Source: Larix kaempferi
Lineage: Eukaryota; Streptophyta; Pinopsida; Pinales; Pinaceae
DNA: 64,000 nucleotides
Reading direction: 5' to 3'
Assembly: GCA_027924585.1 (NCBI GenBank)
Contig: BSBM01000636.1
Span: 3,860,001-3,924,000 of the forward strand
Shown here piece after piece: positions 10,375-22,963 of the stretch. A model generated the notes under the pieces. The model made no database searches, had not been told where the DNA came from, and saw only the letters and a list, made by a program, of their open reading frames with translations. A program made the position numbers and the translations under genes. Position 1 is the stretch's first letter. Each line of letters opens with the position of its first letter.

Positions 10375-12797
10375 AGACTTGTTATCACACCATAGTAGCA
10401 GGGCTACTATTCTTGCTTAGAAGATATCTGCACATTCTAGAGCTTAGATTATTCAGATCTTGGCTATGATGACTTTATATTTTGAGATCACTCATGATCA
10501 GAGCAGTGTATTATGCAGACTTATGTTAGACCTTGTGTCAAGGATGAGCCTTGAGAGTTCATATTTGATGACCGATGTGACCCTTTATTCCATGCAGTTT
10601 CAGTTCAGTGCCTAGAGATGTATTGCAGTAGTGTTTCAGATGATATATGATGATTATTCTTATGATGATGTTGTATGACCTATGGATTTTTTATCATTGA
10701 CTGTGGATTATTATCTTGTTGCTTTAGTCATGTTCACAGCATTAGTTTGGTATATGATTAAAGATGTGGCAAAATTTGAAAACTTAAAATGGACTATATT
10801 GATGATGAATTATAAAATGGACATTTTACTTGCACATTTAGGTTGTTTGAGAAAACTCGCTGGTTTACTACCTTACATAGATATGGTCTTTTTTGACACC
10901 AATTGTCTGCTAGCTTAGGCTCCACTTTCACTTGACTCCATCTATCCATGAATTTCCTTATTTGGCTTTAACCCTTGACTTGTCTTACTTAACTTTTTGA
11001 TATTGAGGACTTCCCTTTTTACTACCTCTGTGTTTGGATCGCATCCCTGTTTCTTTAGAGTCTCGGCTCTAAGTTGGTGACAAAACTTGCCTTTGGTAAG
11101 TTGGATTGTAGGCCTAAATCATTCTGGTCGGTTGTCCCGATGTTTGGCACTGGCACGAACTCCCCCTAGTCACTTGAGATGTTGTTGGCTAAAATTGAAA
11201 TGTACTACTTATGGAAACTTATGTAAATTCACCCATGGAAACTAAAAAAACTCTAGAATGTGTTTATCAACACACATGAGTAAAGGGCAAGAGCGATGAA
11301 CTGCTGAAAATACTCCTCGAAGAGTATAAGAAAGATCCAAAAAGCAATGGTTCTTAAATTCTATATCTAAACAATTATTGACCTTATATATATATAAACA
11401 TGCCCTGGATGCAAGCTGCAATTAGTTGTGCTTATTAGCACACCTGAGATCCGAAGGGTTATGTAGGCCAAAAAGGCCATGAGATGAAATCAATGGATCC
11501 TAATAAAACTGGATAATCTTTTATGAAAGTAGACATGATGCCTAAGTTGAATAAGCACTCTCTAAACAACTTACCCATTTGTGAGGCACAACCCTTCCCC
11601 GTGTTATTTGTCCAGCACAAAGTTTGTAGCTTCCCCCTTTTCTTAGTCCAAAGTGTCTTTTAGTTGAGTTTAGACAAGTCACCCCTTTTCCCAGCCTTGT
11701 TCCTAGCCTTCATCCTTAGCTAGCAGTTAGACCATGTCCAATGGGTGAGTTTGTCATTTAAGCTATTGTGCAAGTAATTATAAATAACAATGGAATATGA
11801 TAAACATGATTAATGCCACTAAATGATGTTATACTTTAAGTTAAGCTGTGAGTACGATTAGAGGAACATGTCTTTAGTCTATTGATATGATTTATCCTTG
11901 GTCATTTCTTGGGATCCGTGATGATATGGGCCATGTATGCTTATTGATGATGATTGATGAGCCCACATACTCTTGATGATGATACTATATGATGGACATA
12001 TGATTCAGATGGTGATTGATGCAGTTCAACAGGTTTTATCATTACTTCAGATCATCAGATTATGCATTGTCCATATATGGTGGACCCTACAGTTGGCCGA
12101 TCAAGACAACCCATGGTGTATGGGTACACATTCTTAGTAGATTTGGGTCTTCTGGATCCAATGAGACACTTATCATTCAGTTTCGGTCACTTCTGATAGT
12201 GATAGATGCAGTTTTCCACTTGTTGACTAGATTTGGGGTTGATTTCCTAGCCTGACCAGCAGGGGCCATGAGAGTCTAGTTCACCTAGGGCGCTGTATGA
12301 GGAGGGGGTGGTCCAGCCACTTGATATTACCATTTTACCCCCCTTCTGAAGAGCTTGGTGGGCTCAGTTTGACAGTGCAGGTGCCCTCGGAGGCAGTTTC
12401 AGCACTTTCATAGTTACCGAGGCAGGTTAAAAATGGAATAAAAGGGTTACTGAGGAATTCGATTTGGGCAATTGAGGCAAGGTTTTGGCACTTGGTCTTC
12501 ACAGAGGTCTTCCAGGGTGAACCCCCCATCTTCCAGCCAGTTTTCATCAGTCAGTGGAGTCCACAGAGGCCAGAGGAGGCCTTTTCATTGCATGTCTCTC
12601 ACAAATTTTGAGGACAGATTCGATCATTTGTATTAATTTGGACATATTATTGTTCCATGGGGATGAGCTAGCAAGGATTGATGTCTCCTAGCCCCACCAT
12701 GAGTTTTATATGTCATGTCCTAGTCATATGAGGTGGGCCCTTGTACTTTTTCCCCCTCTAGAGGATGATGTCACCCTCCATGAGTCTCTTTTAGCTA

Positions 12798-12805
12798 TGA
12801 CGTCA
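12798..12805 (+). promoter_or_regulatory. TGACGTCA (bZIP/TGA-type) site in the C LTR
   Basis: A perfect TGACGTCA palindrome 143 bp upstream of the TATA box. A second, decayed copy (GATGTCACC) sits about 30 bp upstream of it; LTR F keeps both copies. TGACG motifs are bound by plant bZIP factors of the TGA class. Confidence 0.45.
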
Positions 12806-12940
12806 TCACTATTTTGAGTGATCCATGTGTTATGTTGTTATGATTCATCTTAGCCATTGATTATGTATTGAGATCTTTTAATCTCAACCACTCATTTCAA
12901 AAAGTGGTTTTGAGATCTAGGGTTTTGGTCTTTATTATCT

Positions 12941-12949
12941 TATATAAGG
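12941..12949 (+). promoter_or_regulatory. TATA box of the C LTR
   Basis: TATATAAGG followed by AGGAGACCCCCTCATTGTA. The same block occurs in B (48785), its 3' LTR (55891) and F (57930). An inverted repeat AACCACT/AGTGGTT lies just upstream, near 12889-12912. Confidence 0.6.
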
Positions 12950-13599
12950 AGGAGACCCCCTCATTGTAAAAATCATCTAGAGAATTTGGCTCTTGGCTCT
13001 TTGAATAAAATTCTATCTTTTGAAGTACATGCTTGGATCTTGGAGTGGATGTTGGTTGCTTTGATTGTAAATGCTTTTGTCCATTGCACTGGAGGATCTC
13101 TTGTAGCTATCTTGCATATTTTGCCATACTTTTTTTACAGGTTGAGAGGACGTTTTGGAGGAGTGGGAATTCGTGGGGAGGCCTATCCTTCAAGCTTCAA
13201 GAGGACGTTTTGGTTAACAGGGAGTGGTTTTGTCTTTGTACCAACTATTCTTTGCTTATCTATTTCTTGCTTGTATCTACCCTCAACATGTTAAACTGAT
13301 TAATGCTTTTCTCCTTGGTTTTGATAGGTTAGAGGGACACACGTGTGGCTTGGAAGAGGACAATTTGGCAAGAGGGCTTCAAAATTCTTCATTTGATCTT
13401 TGGCAAAAGTAATCCTCATCTCAACTAGCATTCATCTCTTCATCCAGGTATGCTCCAAAGGTATGCTCTTCTTCTTCCTTGGCTTATCCATGAATTCTAG
13501 ATCATAAAAACCCTCATTGATTAAAACCCTCATTTTTCACTTTTTCTTAGATCTACAAAGATCTAGCTTGGCTTTGGGTATAATAAAAGGAACCCACCT

Positions 13600-14560
13600 C
13601 TATAGTATCCACGGCAATTCAGATCTATAGTTTGGTGGCATTTGGACTTGATTTGGCCCTTCCCCCAAGGCACTTAGCCTTCCTTGAGTGAGGTCGCCCT
13701 CCTTGGGTAGGTGAGTTAAGCTAGTTCTAGCACATGGGTAGGTGAGATCCCACTTGATTCATGATCCTCACACTTGACAACCTACCTCTAGTGCATCACT
13801 TCATTGATTTTCACCTTGTGGGCCCCATTCCTCATTTTGAGGGTTGTGCCCCACTTGGGTCAATTTGGTGATGCATTTTCAATCTCAGATCTATGGAGAT
13901 CTAGCCATTGGATGCCTTTAATCTTCAAAACCCACTTGGATAATTGACTTAACTACCCCGATCTAAAGTTTGGTGGCTTTTGACTTGATTTGACACACTT
14001 TCCTATGCGTTTAGCCCTCCTTCGGTAAAGTCGCACTTCTTGGGGGTTTGAGTTGTCCTACTTCAAGGATTTGGGTGGTTGAGATCCCACTTGTTTTGAA
14101 AAGAGAATACCTTGAAACCTACATCTAGTGTCTCACTTTGTGGATCTTTTCCTTGGGGGTATCATTCCTCAATTTGAGGGTTGCTGTCCACTTGGGTCAC
14201 TTAGTGAAACATTAGATCTAGTAAGATCTAACCATCACATTTACTTGATCTTGAGTAGCACCCTTAATTTGCATCTTAAGTGTCCCTATCTACATTTTGG
14301 CATCTTTTTGGCTCCATTTACCCATCCATCTTAATGCACTATTCCACCTAAGGCAAATCGCACTTCTTGGGATTAGTGTTATGTGCTAGATCCCATATGT
14401 GGGTATCCCCAATTTCATCTTAGATCCATTGATCTACTCTTTGCATACCCCTTGGTACTATTTGGACCCTTACATTCACCTTGTGGGTCCCATTTGGACC
14501 ATTTCCATATCCCAAGGAAGTGGGCCCCACTTGTGTATTTCATGGTACTAGATCTTGTCA
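13600..14560. repeat. Three diverged ~330-bp repeats in U5 of LTR C
   Basis: Blocks with the same order of words recur near 13620, 13960 and 14285: TCTATAGTTTGGTGGC or a variant, a CAAGGCACTTAGCC-type word, a TCGCACTTCTTGGG-type word, a CACTTTGTG-type word and an AGATCTAGCCAT-type word. Spacing is about 325-336 bp. The same repeats occur in D, D1, B, F and K, so the LTR grew by internal duplication before the families split. Confidence 0.6.
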
Positions 14561-14847
14561 TTTGATCTCATTATGTGGCCTAAATCATTCATAGGTTGAA
14601 ACACTAGTCATCCATTAAGCCTCTTTCAACCATATTTTAACTTCTAGGTCAACCTAACCTTGCATTGGTTTCCGTGAGTCATCTTTCACACTTCCCTAGA
14701 AACCTTTGTTTTGGTCCAATCACCTTTGATTGGTTATAGGGTCCCCCCCTTGGTCTTGATCCATCTTGATCTAAAGTGAAGAGTGCCTTGGTTGACGTGA
14801 CTCCTAACTTGCATTGGGAACCGTGGCATCTCTTGGGTCACCTCTTT

Positions 14848-14897
14848 AGTTGTCCATCTCCTCTACCATCCCGGATGGGATACCATTAGGGACAACT
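14848..14897 (+). other. U5 hairpin of LTR C
   Basis: AGTTGTCC (14848-14855) pairs with GGACAACT (14890-14897), with a smaller dyad ATCCCGGATGGGAT in the loop, 18 bp before the LTR end. In B the arms read AGTTGCCC/GGGCAACT and in D AGTTGCCC/GGGTAACT. The change of pair supports an RNA stem close to the primer binding site. Confidence 0.6.
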
Positions 14898-14920
14898 ACA
14901 AGTTGTGTGATAACAAGACT

Positions 14921-16559
14921 ACTAGGGTATTCGCTCCCTCCTTGGATAATTAATTCCTAAATCTCACATACTAAGGATCATAATCTCATACACCATAATA
15001 ACTAAGCAAAACTCATCATATCTAATAATCATTTGTGGTGCATTTTTAGTCTCTTTTGCTTAATAGCTCAAGTAATACCTAATAGGTTACTAAATCTTGT
15101 ATATTCGATTCTCCTATTAGTTTTATTTGCTGTTGTAATCACTAATCACTGAATTTCATATCTGAATTTCAGATCTGCAACCTACAGAAAACTCCTACTA
15201 ATTAGCTTTTGAAATTCATACTGGATCTAGGTCTTAATACTTTGGATTGATACTTAGGTTGATGTTTACTATTGCTAGTTATCTTGCAAGCTGATTTATT
15301 TTCTGAGTTTTATCATTTGATTAACTTAGTGTTTGTAGTTACATTTCATATCCTATAAGTTAATCTAATAATCTAGAATTTCATTGTTTTGCCCTCACAT
15401 TGACTGTTCGCTCTAGTTGGTAAATGATAACAATGGTTGATGCCTAAATTATGATGACGCTATGGTTATTTCAAGTCACATGTGTTTAACTTTCAACTCT
15501 TGATGATATCTCGTCAATTTGTGAATGCCTCATTTGATCCATAAGAATAAATACAATTTAATGTGATATCATAGCTTGGTGGAAATTTGTACTTCTCATT
15601 TTTCTAAGTATTATGAGTTGTATTCACATGTATATGCATGCTATAAGTCTCAAACTAATACTAGTGATGATTCGTCTCACTAAGCAATTCGCTCTTTGTC
15701 AATTGTCATAAGTTCATATGTGGATGCCTCCTAATGGTGACGATGTCTTGATTAATCTTATCTTGCTCAAGTTGTGAATGTTGTGAATGATTCTCATTAA
15801 TCCATATGCTATAATTCTTGGGTAACTTCTGATGATACATTGCCTTGATAAAGTAATTTGCACTTGCTTAATATTATGAGTTGATTCTCACATGTGAATG
15901 CAAAAGATCTCAATTACTTCTTGAGATATACTAGCTCATTTATCAATTCACACATTTGCTCCTCTTGGCATTATGAGTTGTTACATAATTTACACATGTA
16001 GATGATAAATGGTTCATTGATGATAGTTTAATTCTTTGCCTATTGTCATATCTTGTTCATGATACAAATGCCATATGCTTATATGACATGTTGGTTATAA
16101 CTTTCAAACAATCAACTTTCATCTTGCTCATGTATCAAACTTTACATGGTCATTTACTTCACCATTGAATCATTAGCTTGGAGTGTGTCTTAAACATAAT
16201 CATATATCTTAAGCTAGGCACCTCTTTTCAAAATCAAGGGATAGATTAGTATCCTAGGTTAGCTACATCATGTATAGTTGTCCTTAGAGAAATTTTGGCT
16301 AGGGTCTCTCCCTTGGTTAGTCTAAGCTTGTTCACTGTTAAGTCTATGGTACCTAAAAGAGGAGTTTCCTCCATTAGTGATACGTTGGGGGGAATGTTCA
16401 TAGTTGTGCTGGGTTAGTGGCTGATTCCTAGCCAATCAATTGACCGTCTGGTTGTGCATAAATAGTCTCCTTGTTTTTTATTTTCCTTTGACTATGAGCT
16501 AAGATGGATTTATCCTAGAGACTAAGTTGTATAAACTAGAGGTTGGAATGCCTAGGCCT
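14921..16559 (+). mobile_element. Older LTR-like region H, right part, with diverged internal repeats
   Basis: Continues the sequence interrupted by solo LTR C. No coding region was seen. Diverged copies of a word like ATTATGAGTTGATTCTCAC, followed by an ATGTG-type word, recur near 15609, 15706, 15871 and 15969. It is AT-rich and looks like LTR or untranslated retroelement sequence. The right boundary is unknown. Confidence 0.3.
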
Positions 16560-16960
16560 TTTTGGAGACAAATGAATAGGTGTTTTGGCTAGCCACTTCA
16601 ACAGTATGAATTTTGTCATTTGTATAATGTACTTCATAAAAGGTATCTTTTATCCTTGGTCCTTAATGGTCAATGGATATCCAAGGATTCAAATGATAGA
16701 TTAATTCGTTGTTTGCACAATGTTTGGTCATATAAACTTTATTATAAGTTGAGATTTTTTGCATGGTTGGTGATATATCAAAATGTTCCATCCAAGGCAA
16801 GGCTAGCCAAAAGTGGGATTTCTAATGGACTCTATCCCATTTGTCAATGATTCGATACAATGAACCACATCATTTGGGAGTATCAGTATGCCAAGTATTG
16901 TTATAGGTTTCTTGAGGATCAATGCTTAAGGGTGATTCAGGGTAGTGTTCGTCAATGATC
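16560..16960 (+). pseudogene. LINE-type reverse transcriptase C-terminal fragment (zinc-binding region)
   Basis: The frame at 16620-16850 reads WSYKLYYKLRFFAWLV, then PSKARLAKSGISNGLYPIC. After a stop the same frame goes on FDTMNHIIWEYQYAKYCYRF. This is the pattern of the zinc-binding region at the end of plant non-LTR reverse transcriptases: W..K...K..FF.W, then P.K.RLAK.GI, C..C, and (E)T..H....C..A...W. Several cysteines are lost (WEYQ where WEC is usual) and there is an in-frame stop, so it is dead. The catalytic reverse transcriptase and endonuclease parts are absent. It is the 3' remnant of a LINE, or a host gene fragment derived from one. Confidence 0.65.
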
Positions 16961-17315
16961 TATTGTATTTGGTGATTAGTGAATTGAATTTCACCTTGTA
17001 GTTTTAGGGCTTTGGTATTGTTTTAGGATCATAGTTTTTGCACATGAGGTTATCTCACTGTCTTTATTTTGTTCTAAGTGGCAGGATGAAGTTCACCATC
17101 AACTTTTAGCCAATGGAGCTCTATCAAATTCTAGCCAAAGGAGCTCTATTGATAAAATATGCTTGCTCTTTAGACCCGACAGAGTGTTTTGAATTTTTTT
17201 AGTTCTTGTTGCTATGAGGAAGAGGATATGGTCTCATCAATATATACCTTTCCATCCTTTTTTGTACAACTTTTTGTATTATAAGATTTTGTAAATATTT
17301 TATGTAAATATAAAT

Positions 17316-17397
17316 CATGAGGCTAGGGGTGGGAAGAGATAATAGAGAGAACTTAAATAAGTTCTCTCTATTATCTTTCCCTACCCTCACCCTCATG
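17316..17397. repeat. Hairpin with 40-bp arms
   Basis: 17316-17355 and 17358-17397 are inverted copies matching at 34 of 40 positions by my count, and several mismatches would still pair as G-U in RNA. The central 21 positions are identical. It lies in AT-rich sequence just downstream of the LINE fragment. It could be a small fold-back transposon, a pre-miRNA-like hairpin or part of a LINE 3' end. Confidence 0.7.
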
Positions 17398-17429
17398 TAT
17401 GTTACACAAAAAAGTGTTTGGCTCATAGA

Positions 17430-18290
17430 TAGAGAAAAAAACTAAAACATGATCTACTAGAGTTATAGCAATCTAATCACACCTATTATTTGGGCCAAAA
17501 CCTTTACTGGAATTGTGATGAGTGAACTACATCAACTTAAAAAAATCCCCTCCTATTCTAGTCAAGTTTTAAGATTACCATCCTAGATAAAATTGGAAAA
17601 AATTCTAAAACAAAAATTACTAGCTTTTTGCTCTTAGAGTAGAATCCTTCTACTGAACTATTTCTCATTTATTTATCAAAAGAATCCTTCCTAAGGTCTA
17701 AAATTGCTTTTCTTGCACCTATAAATGTTTCTTTATCAATGAGTAATTATCATTGTTACACTTATTAGCAATATATATCGTGAGTTATACCCCAATCTAA
17801 TATTATCGGTGTTATTTATCACGATAATTTCATCTTCAGAAATTACTGTGATAAATTCAAGTTATCGCAATAATTTCAGTAAATATCACAAATTAATGGA
17901 AATTATCACTCCGTTGGCATCAATTTCACCTTATAACCATTTTTTTGGTTTTTTAACTCTGGTTTTTCAAAAGCAAATTAGGGGATTGAGCTTTGAGGAT
18001 AACCATTTTCCTAATAGAATAAATTAATACCACATAGGTCGAACATCTTAAGAAACTGCTCACACAAACCGCTCACACACTAGGAGAAGGAAGGATGCAT
18101 TACAACCTATCCCCCTTTAATGGCAACTTCCTGAACTCCTAACCTATCCAACTGTTGCTAGCTCGTGGAGGTCAGTTGTAGTCAATTTTATTTGAAGATT
18201 GTATAAAATTAGGGATTTCCTAGTTAATATCTAAGATGAATATTCCAAACAACTTATATGTTTGTTTGAGTTTTTATTTTTCCTGAAAGC
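17430..18290. other. No recognisable feature
   Basis: AT-rich sequence with no gene-like frame, transposon terminus or strong repeat that I can identify. Short TTATC/GATAA-rich words recur between 17800 and 17900. Confidence 0.4.
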
Positions 18291-18704
18291 TGCTCGTAAA
18301 TTCAAGTGAACTAGAGCTATCGAAACTTGACATGAACAACTGTTCCGACAAATTCTTTGCAAAATGCATCAACTACTGTGCTCAAGTATACTTAACAAAG
18401 AAACTGAAGAATTATCAATGCAAGAACTCTGCTCTTAAATTCAAGTGAACTAGAGCTATCGAAACTTGACATGAACAACAGTTCTGACAAATTCTTTGCA
18501 AAATGCATCAACTACTGCGCTTAAGTATACTGAACAAAACACTGAAGAATTATCAATACAAGAACTCTGCTCGTAAATTCAAGTGAACTAGAGCTATCGA
18601 AACTTGACATGAACAACTGTTCACAAATTCTTTGCAAAATGCATCAACTACTGTGCTTAAGTATATTTAACAAAAACTGAAGAAATATCAATGCAAGAAC
18701 TATA
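18291..18704. repeat. 138-bp tandem repeat, three copies
   Basis: Copies begin TGCTCGTAAATTCAAG (18291), TGCTCTTAAATTCAAG (18430) and TGCTCGTAAATTCAAG (18568). The period is 138-139 bp and the last copy ends near 18704. The copies differ by a few substitutions and small indels, so the array is fairly recent. It is noncoding. Confidence 0.88.
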
Positions 18705-19590
18705 TGAACCTTAGAAAGATATCATGGACATAAAAGGATGTTACAACTAATGTTACAGAAATCTCGTATTTCTCTTGTTTTTTTTCACCTTTTACCTAGT
18801 TTTCAATGTCTTTCCAAATTTTCAGGTTCAATTTATGCTCATCATGTTTTGCCAATTTTTTTCCTTATTTTTCCGAATTTTCGAGTTGATGATCGTTGCC
18901 AATTTTTTTCCCAATGCTGAGTTCAATTAGTTCAACATAGGCTATTTGAGTCGTAGCTAGTTATCATTATGGTGTCAAACTATACTAACTAAGTCGCCTA
19001 GTTCCTATTCGATGACCATGAAATTCGAAAAGATATTCGCTGCAAAAATATGTGATAAAATTGGACATTCAGTTCAAGAAAATATATAATTCTAAATTTG
19101 AATTTCAAATCGAAGCAAATTTAATCGCCGAATTTTGAACTTCAACAAATTCAAACTTTGAACTTCAAATAATTTAATGCCAAATTCCAAGAAATCTATT
19201 CAGCTGGCCATGAAATTCATCGAAATTCTAACTTCAAGGATTAAATTCGGCTGATGCAGTTACTTAGACTATTACTATGTGACTGCAGGATAAGCCCAGG
19301 ACTCACCTTCATGGCTTAGCAAATTCTTAAGAATCATTGAAGTCCACTCCCCTGGAGCCTGTAACAGCTGCAAACTCTGGTTTGATTTTATATCATTGTG
19401 AGTTTGTGTCATTTGGGAATAACTTTAATAGCTTAAAACATGATCCCAAGGATGTTGGTCAGCCATCAGCCTATGTCCAGTATATAGCAGAGTGACGAAG
19501 TTATGGGAAAAAATTAGATAAATGGCATTATTAATGATCAAAGAGAAGGTTCTCTTATGTAGGAGTCATCTAGGGTAGAGTCTTAGCTTT
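18705..19590. other. AT-rich spacer, nothing recognised
   Basis: No gene or element terminus was seen. TTCAAATTCGAA-like words recur between 19060 and 19250. It ends at the target duplication GGTAT of element E (19591-19595). Confidence 0.4.
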
Positions 19591-20640
19591 GGTATTGTTG
19601 ACCACCAAAACCAACTTGGTGGACAACCATGTACCATGCACATATTACATGTGCCTTGAAGATGAAAAGGAAGTACTTAGTGATTATATCAAGCGAGGCA
19701 GCTCTTCTTCTTGTCTTCTTTCCATGAAATTTCCGTGGGATATTTTGTAAAGATATGTCAGCATGAGGGTCTAGTTTTGTGTAACTTAGTCACCTAGGAC
19801 TTTATCATTAGGGAAGTCCTTTTATCGAGTGTTTTTTTACTTGGATAATTAAAATTTCTCTTTAGAGGTTTTAATCATTTGAGTTTTTCACTCAAAAGTA
19901 CCTCCAAAATTGTGAAAGGTGTTCTAGTGATCGAGTCCATGGGGTGATTGGGGCCTAGGATTGTTCTATATTACCATGCTAGACATTATCCAGAGTCTTG
20001 CGGAATTTCATTAAGTTTTACATAGGTTTTTTTAATTTTTTGTCATTAAAAATTGTCACTCGGGACAATATGTTGTAATGTAAAAGAGGGTTACCTGGTC
20101 CTTTTTAATGTTGTATAGGGGTATGGGTACTCAACACAAATGGCATGAGACTCCCTACACCCTTGGGCCAAGTTTGAAGTCATTCAGACAAGTATTACTA
20201 TGGTTTTGGTCACTTTTTCTCACGTCAGTCATGGAAATCAGGAAATTTGACATTTAATTAGAGAGCCAAATTTTGTAAAAGTGACTATAGTCACTTGGGG
20301 TGGCCAAGTAAAGGTTATAAAGCCTATGTTATGTACCCAACATGAAAACTAAAGCATAAAAGCCCCCTCGTGAGTGTATTTCATTAGTTATGAATTGCCC
20401 ACTCTATTGATTGGTTGGGTGAGTAAATGTCAATGGAAGGGGCCCCACTATGGTGGTTTCCTCCCTAGTTTACATAGAAATGAGGTAGGGAGCATTAAAA
20501 TGGGGGTTTCTCTCCCCATATTTGAGATCCCAAACCTTGGTTTTGCCCTCCTTGAGCAAATTTGCCCCCTCTCTTGGGCTCCCCTCTCTCTCTTGTGACA
20601 CTTGCCTGGCATGCAAAGAGCCTCTCTCTTTCATTTTTCC

Positions 20641-20649
20641 TATTTAAGG
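20641..20649 (+). promoter_or_regulatory. TATA box of the E 5' LTR
   Basis: TATTTAAGG followed by AGGGCATTCCTTCTCATTTG. In the 3' LTR (26364) the block reads AGGAGGGCATTCCTCCT, a clean dyad, showing the original form. Confidence 0.6.
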
Positions 20650-21569
20650 AGGGCATTCCTTCTCATTTGGGTTACAATCTCTCATGCTCTTGCTATTTTT
20701 CCATTTCTCTCATTCTCTTTCTCTCTTTTTGCCCCGTTGTTGGGCCATTGTAATTTACCAAGCCAAATATTCTTTGAAGTAGATTTGGTGTTGTGGATGC
20801 TCTTTGTGGTGCTTTGCTTCATATCTTCATGTTATTCAAACATTGGGAGGCCAAACAAACAAACTATTTTGCTTTGGTGAGATTTCTAGTAATTTTGTTA
20901 GTTATTTTATGAGTTTTCCTATATAGCTAATTGAGATCTTTATATTCTTGTTGGTTGAAGTTTATAATCTCTTAGCTCCTCTATAGGTACTCACCTTTCA
21001 TTTCAGTTTTGTAGCAATATTTTACAAGTTGCAAGTCACTAAGCTTTGATGGTGGAATTCTTTGGTAAGATACCCCACTCCTCAAAGCATTGGATGGGCA
21101 AAAGAGCACTATCTTCTCCTTTCTTTCCCATTTAAATTTTTTGCATTATATTCTACATCTTTTGCATATATAAATCATATTTGAATCATTGTTTACATGT
21201 TATTATCTCATCAAAATTTGATCATAAATTTTCTGTAAATTTGTACATTTTTGTATGATAAACTAACATTGTGCCAAAGTGATTTTGGGCATTTTTCTAT
21301 GACTTTTTGCTTGCTGATTTTTAGCATGTCTACACACTTTCAAGAAGGATATGTTACCCAAAATCAGCCATCTCCAAGCATAAAGGGCCTCCACAAGTTG
21401 TCATTTCGGCCACTTTGGAGAAAATGATTAAATACACCATTGTAATAAGTGCTGGAATTTAAATAGTAATAAGTGCTGGAATTTACATCATTGTAACAAG
21501 CCCAAGAAAGTCTCTTGGGCTTGAGTTTATTGTATTTTGTTTCAAGCATTTAATTCCTAGATTAATTTA

Positions 21570-21915
21570 CTCTTAGTTGCATGCAAAGGAAGAGGATCTG
21601 TCCATCCTTGCAAGGTTTTGTTAAGTAGTTTTGCTTACTAGTTGTTTTTACTTCAAGCATTTTTATTTTGTCCGCATCTCACTAGTGAAGTGGCTCCTCC
21701 ACTCTAGTGGTATCGCGCTTGGCTTGTTTCCATTTCAGTAATTTATTTTAAGTTTTTATTTGCCCACACCTCACAAGTTAAGTGGCTTTGCCACTCCTAT
21801 GATATCACGCTTAGCTTCATCTTGTTTAAGTAATTTTATTTCAAGCATTTCCATTTTGTCCGCACCTCACAAGTGAGTTGGCTCTGCCACTCCAGTGATA
21901 TCGCGCTTGGCTTGT
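21570..21915 (+). repeat. Tandem hairpin units in the E 5' LTR
   Basis: Units near 21576, 21671, 21762 and 21859. Arms include CACTAG/CTAGTG with inner AGTGG/CCACT, and GCAAAGG with CCTTGC around an apex that reads GGA-TCTG-TCC. The apex is GGC-TTT-GCC in the 3' LTR copy at about 27310, so both sides of the apical pair changed together. Period about 91-97 bp. Confidence 0.6.
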
Positions 21916-22945
21916 ATTATTTTAGTTTAGTCTTGCTTAAAAATAAATTTAACTTAAGCCTCGTTTTTGCCCCGTATCCTCTTCCCTCATAGGTTAAACC
22001 GAACTTGGGTGACGAGAAAAGGCAAAGATATGTGTTAGCTAGATTAATAGGCACCCAGTTATATATCTTCATTAGAATGGAGAAAAGAAGGCTTGACCTG
22101 TGGAGCTAGTGGGGTAGAGACCGTGGGGGGTCTCGTGGCACTTTGTGTCCTCCAGTTGAGCACCCGACATTCTCTCTCTAATCGAAGGAGATAGTCTCTT
22201 TGGGGTAGACATCTAGATTAGTTTCACTTCTTTGCAACAAACACATTAATCCCCTAAGTAAAAGAGAGACATTAAAATTTACATAAATTTAAATGACCAC
22301 TTGCAAAACATTGTTACAATCTCATTTCTCTACTTTGCAAGCACTTTACATTATTAACTTGTTCACAATATTTGCTTCAAGTACTTTGTTTTTCAGCTAA
22401 ATATTGTTACACGTATCTTGGTTCATTAAGTTGTTCATGATTCTATAATTTTAATGTTTTATGTGACATCTTGATAATCTATTTGCAAGCATTTTATTTT
22501 AACTGGTTCATTTTACTGGAAGTCATCATATTCTTGTCATATTTGTTAAAGTGAATGAGTTGATACTTTGGGAAAGTTATTTGCAAGTTGATTATTGTGA
22601 CTCCATAGCCCGAGCAGAGACTGTCATTTTGATAATTTGATTTATTGCTCTTTTAAGTATATTATTGGTTGATTGATTAAAAGGTTTGCTTGCCATTGAA
22701 ATATTTTGCATTTTGCACGTTGACTATCATATTAGTCTTTGGTAATTTACAACTCCCTAAAACAAACTACAAAAAGAACTTAGTAAGTAGGGACTACCCC
22801 CCTTGGCCTTTAGGAGTTGTGGTCTAAACGGAAGAGTTTAGGATCGAGGTGACATTGAGTTCTTAACTCATAGTTGCCCTCAAGAACACACATAGCGGTT
22901 GGGAGACTTACCCGTGTGCAAGTGTGTTTTAGAAGACAACATTTT

Positions 22946-22963
22946 TGGCGTCGTTGTCGGGGA
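22946..22963 (+). promoter_or_regulatory. Primer binding site, tRNA-Asp type, element E
   Basis: TGGCGTCGTTGTCGGGGA lies 4 nt after the 5' LTR end and matches the tRNA-Asp complement at 16 of 18 positions. Both differences are C-to-T transitions at former CG or CC sites, as expected from decay of methylated DNA. Confidence 0.82.

Larger units (their letters stand above)
10380..14915 (+). mobile_element. Solo LTR C (4.54 kb)
   Basis: It begins TGTTATCACACCATAG and ends GTGTGATAACA, with a perfect 5-bp target duplication AGACT at 10375-10379 and 14916-14920. No interior follows, so this is a solo LTR, normally left when the two LTRs of an element recombine. Same family as B and F. It has a TATA box at 12941, a TGACGTCA site at 12798, splice-like signals near 13140-13448, about three diverged U5 repeats (13600-14500) and a U5 hairpin at 14848-14897. 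Confidence 0.92.
19596..22941 (+). repeat. 5' LTR of element E (3.35 kb)
   Basis: Begins TGTTGACCACC and ends AGACAACA. TATA box at 20641. Hairpin units at about 21570-21915. The tail carries AAGAACACACATAGCGG just before the end, as in the U5 of A. The last 18-mer before the primer site has drifted relative to the 3' copy (AGAAGACAACA against AGGCGGCAATA). Confidence 0.9.

Noticed and set aside
10380-14915. Reading C as a full element with an interior
   Set aside because: Terminal sequences, duplications and collinearity with the B 5' LTR over the whole length show one LTR with no interior.
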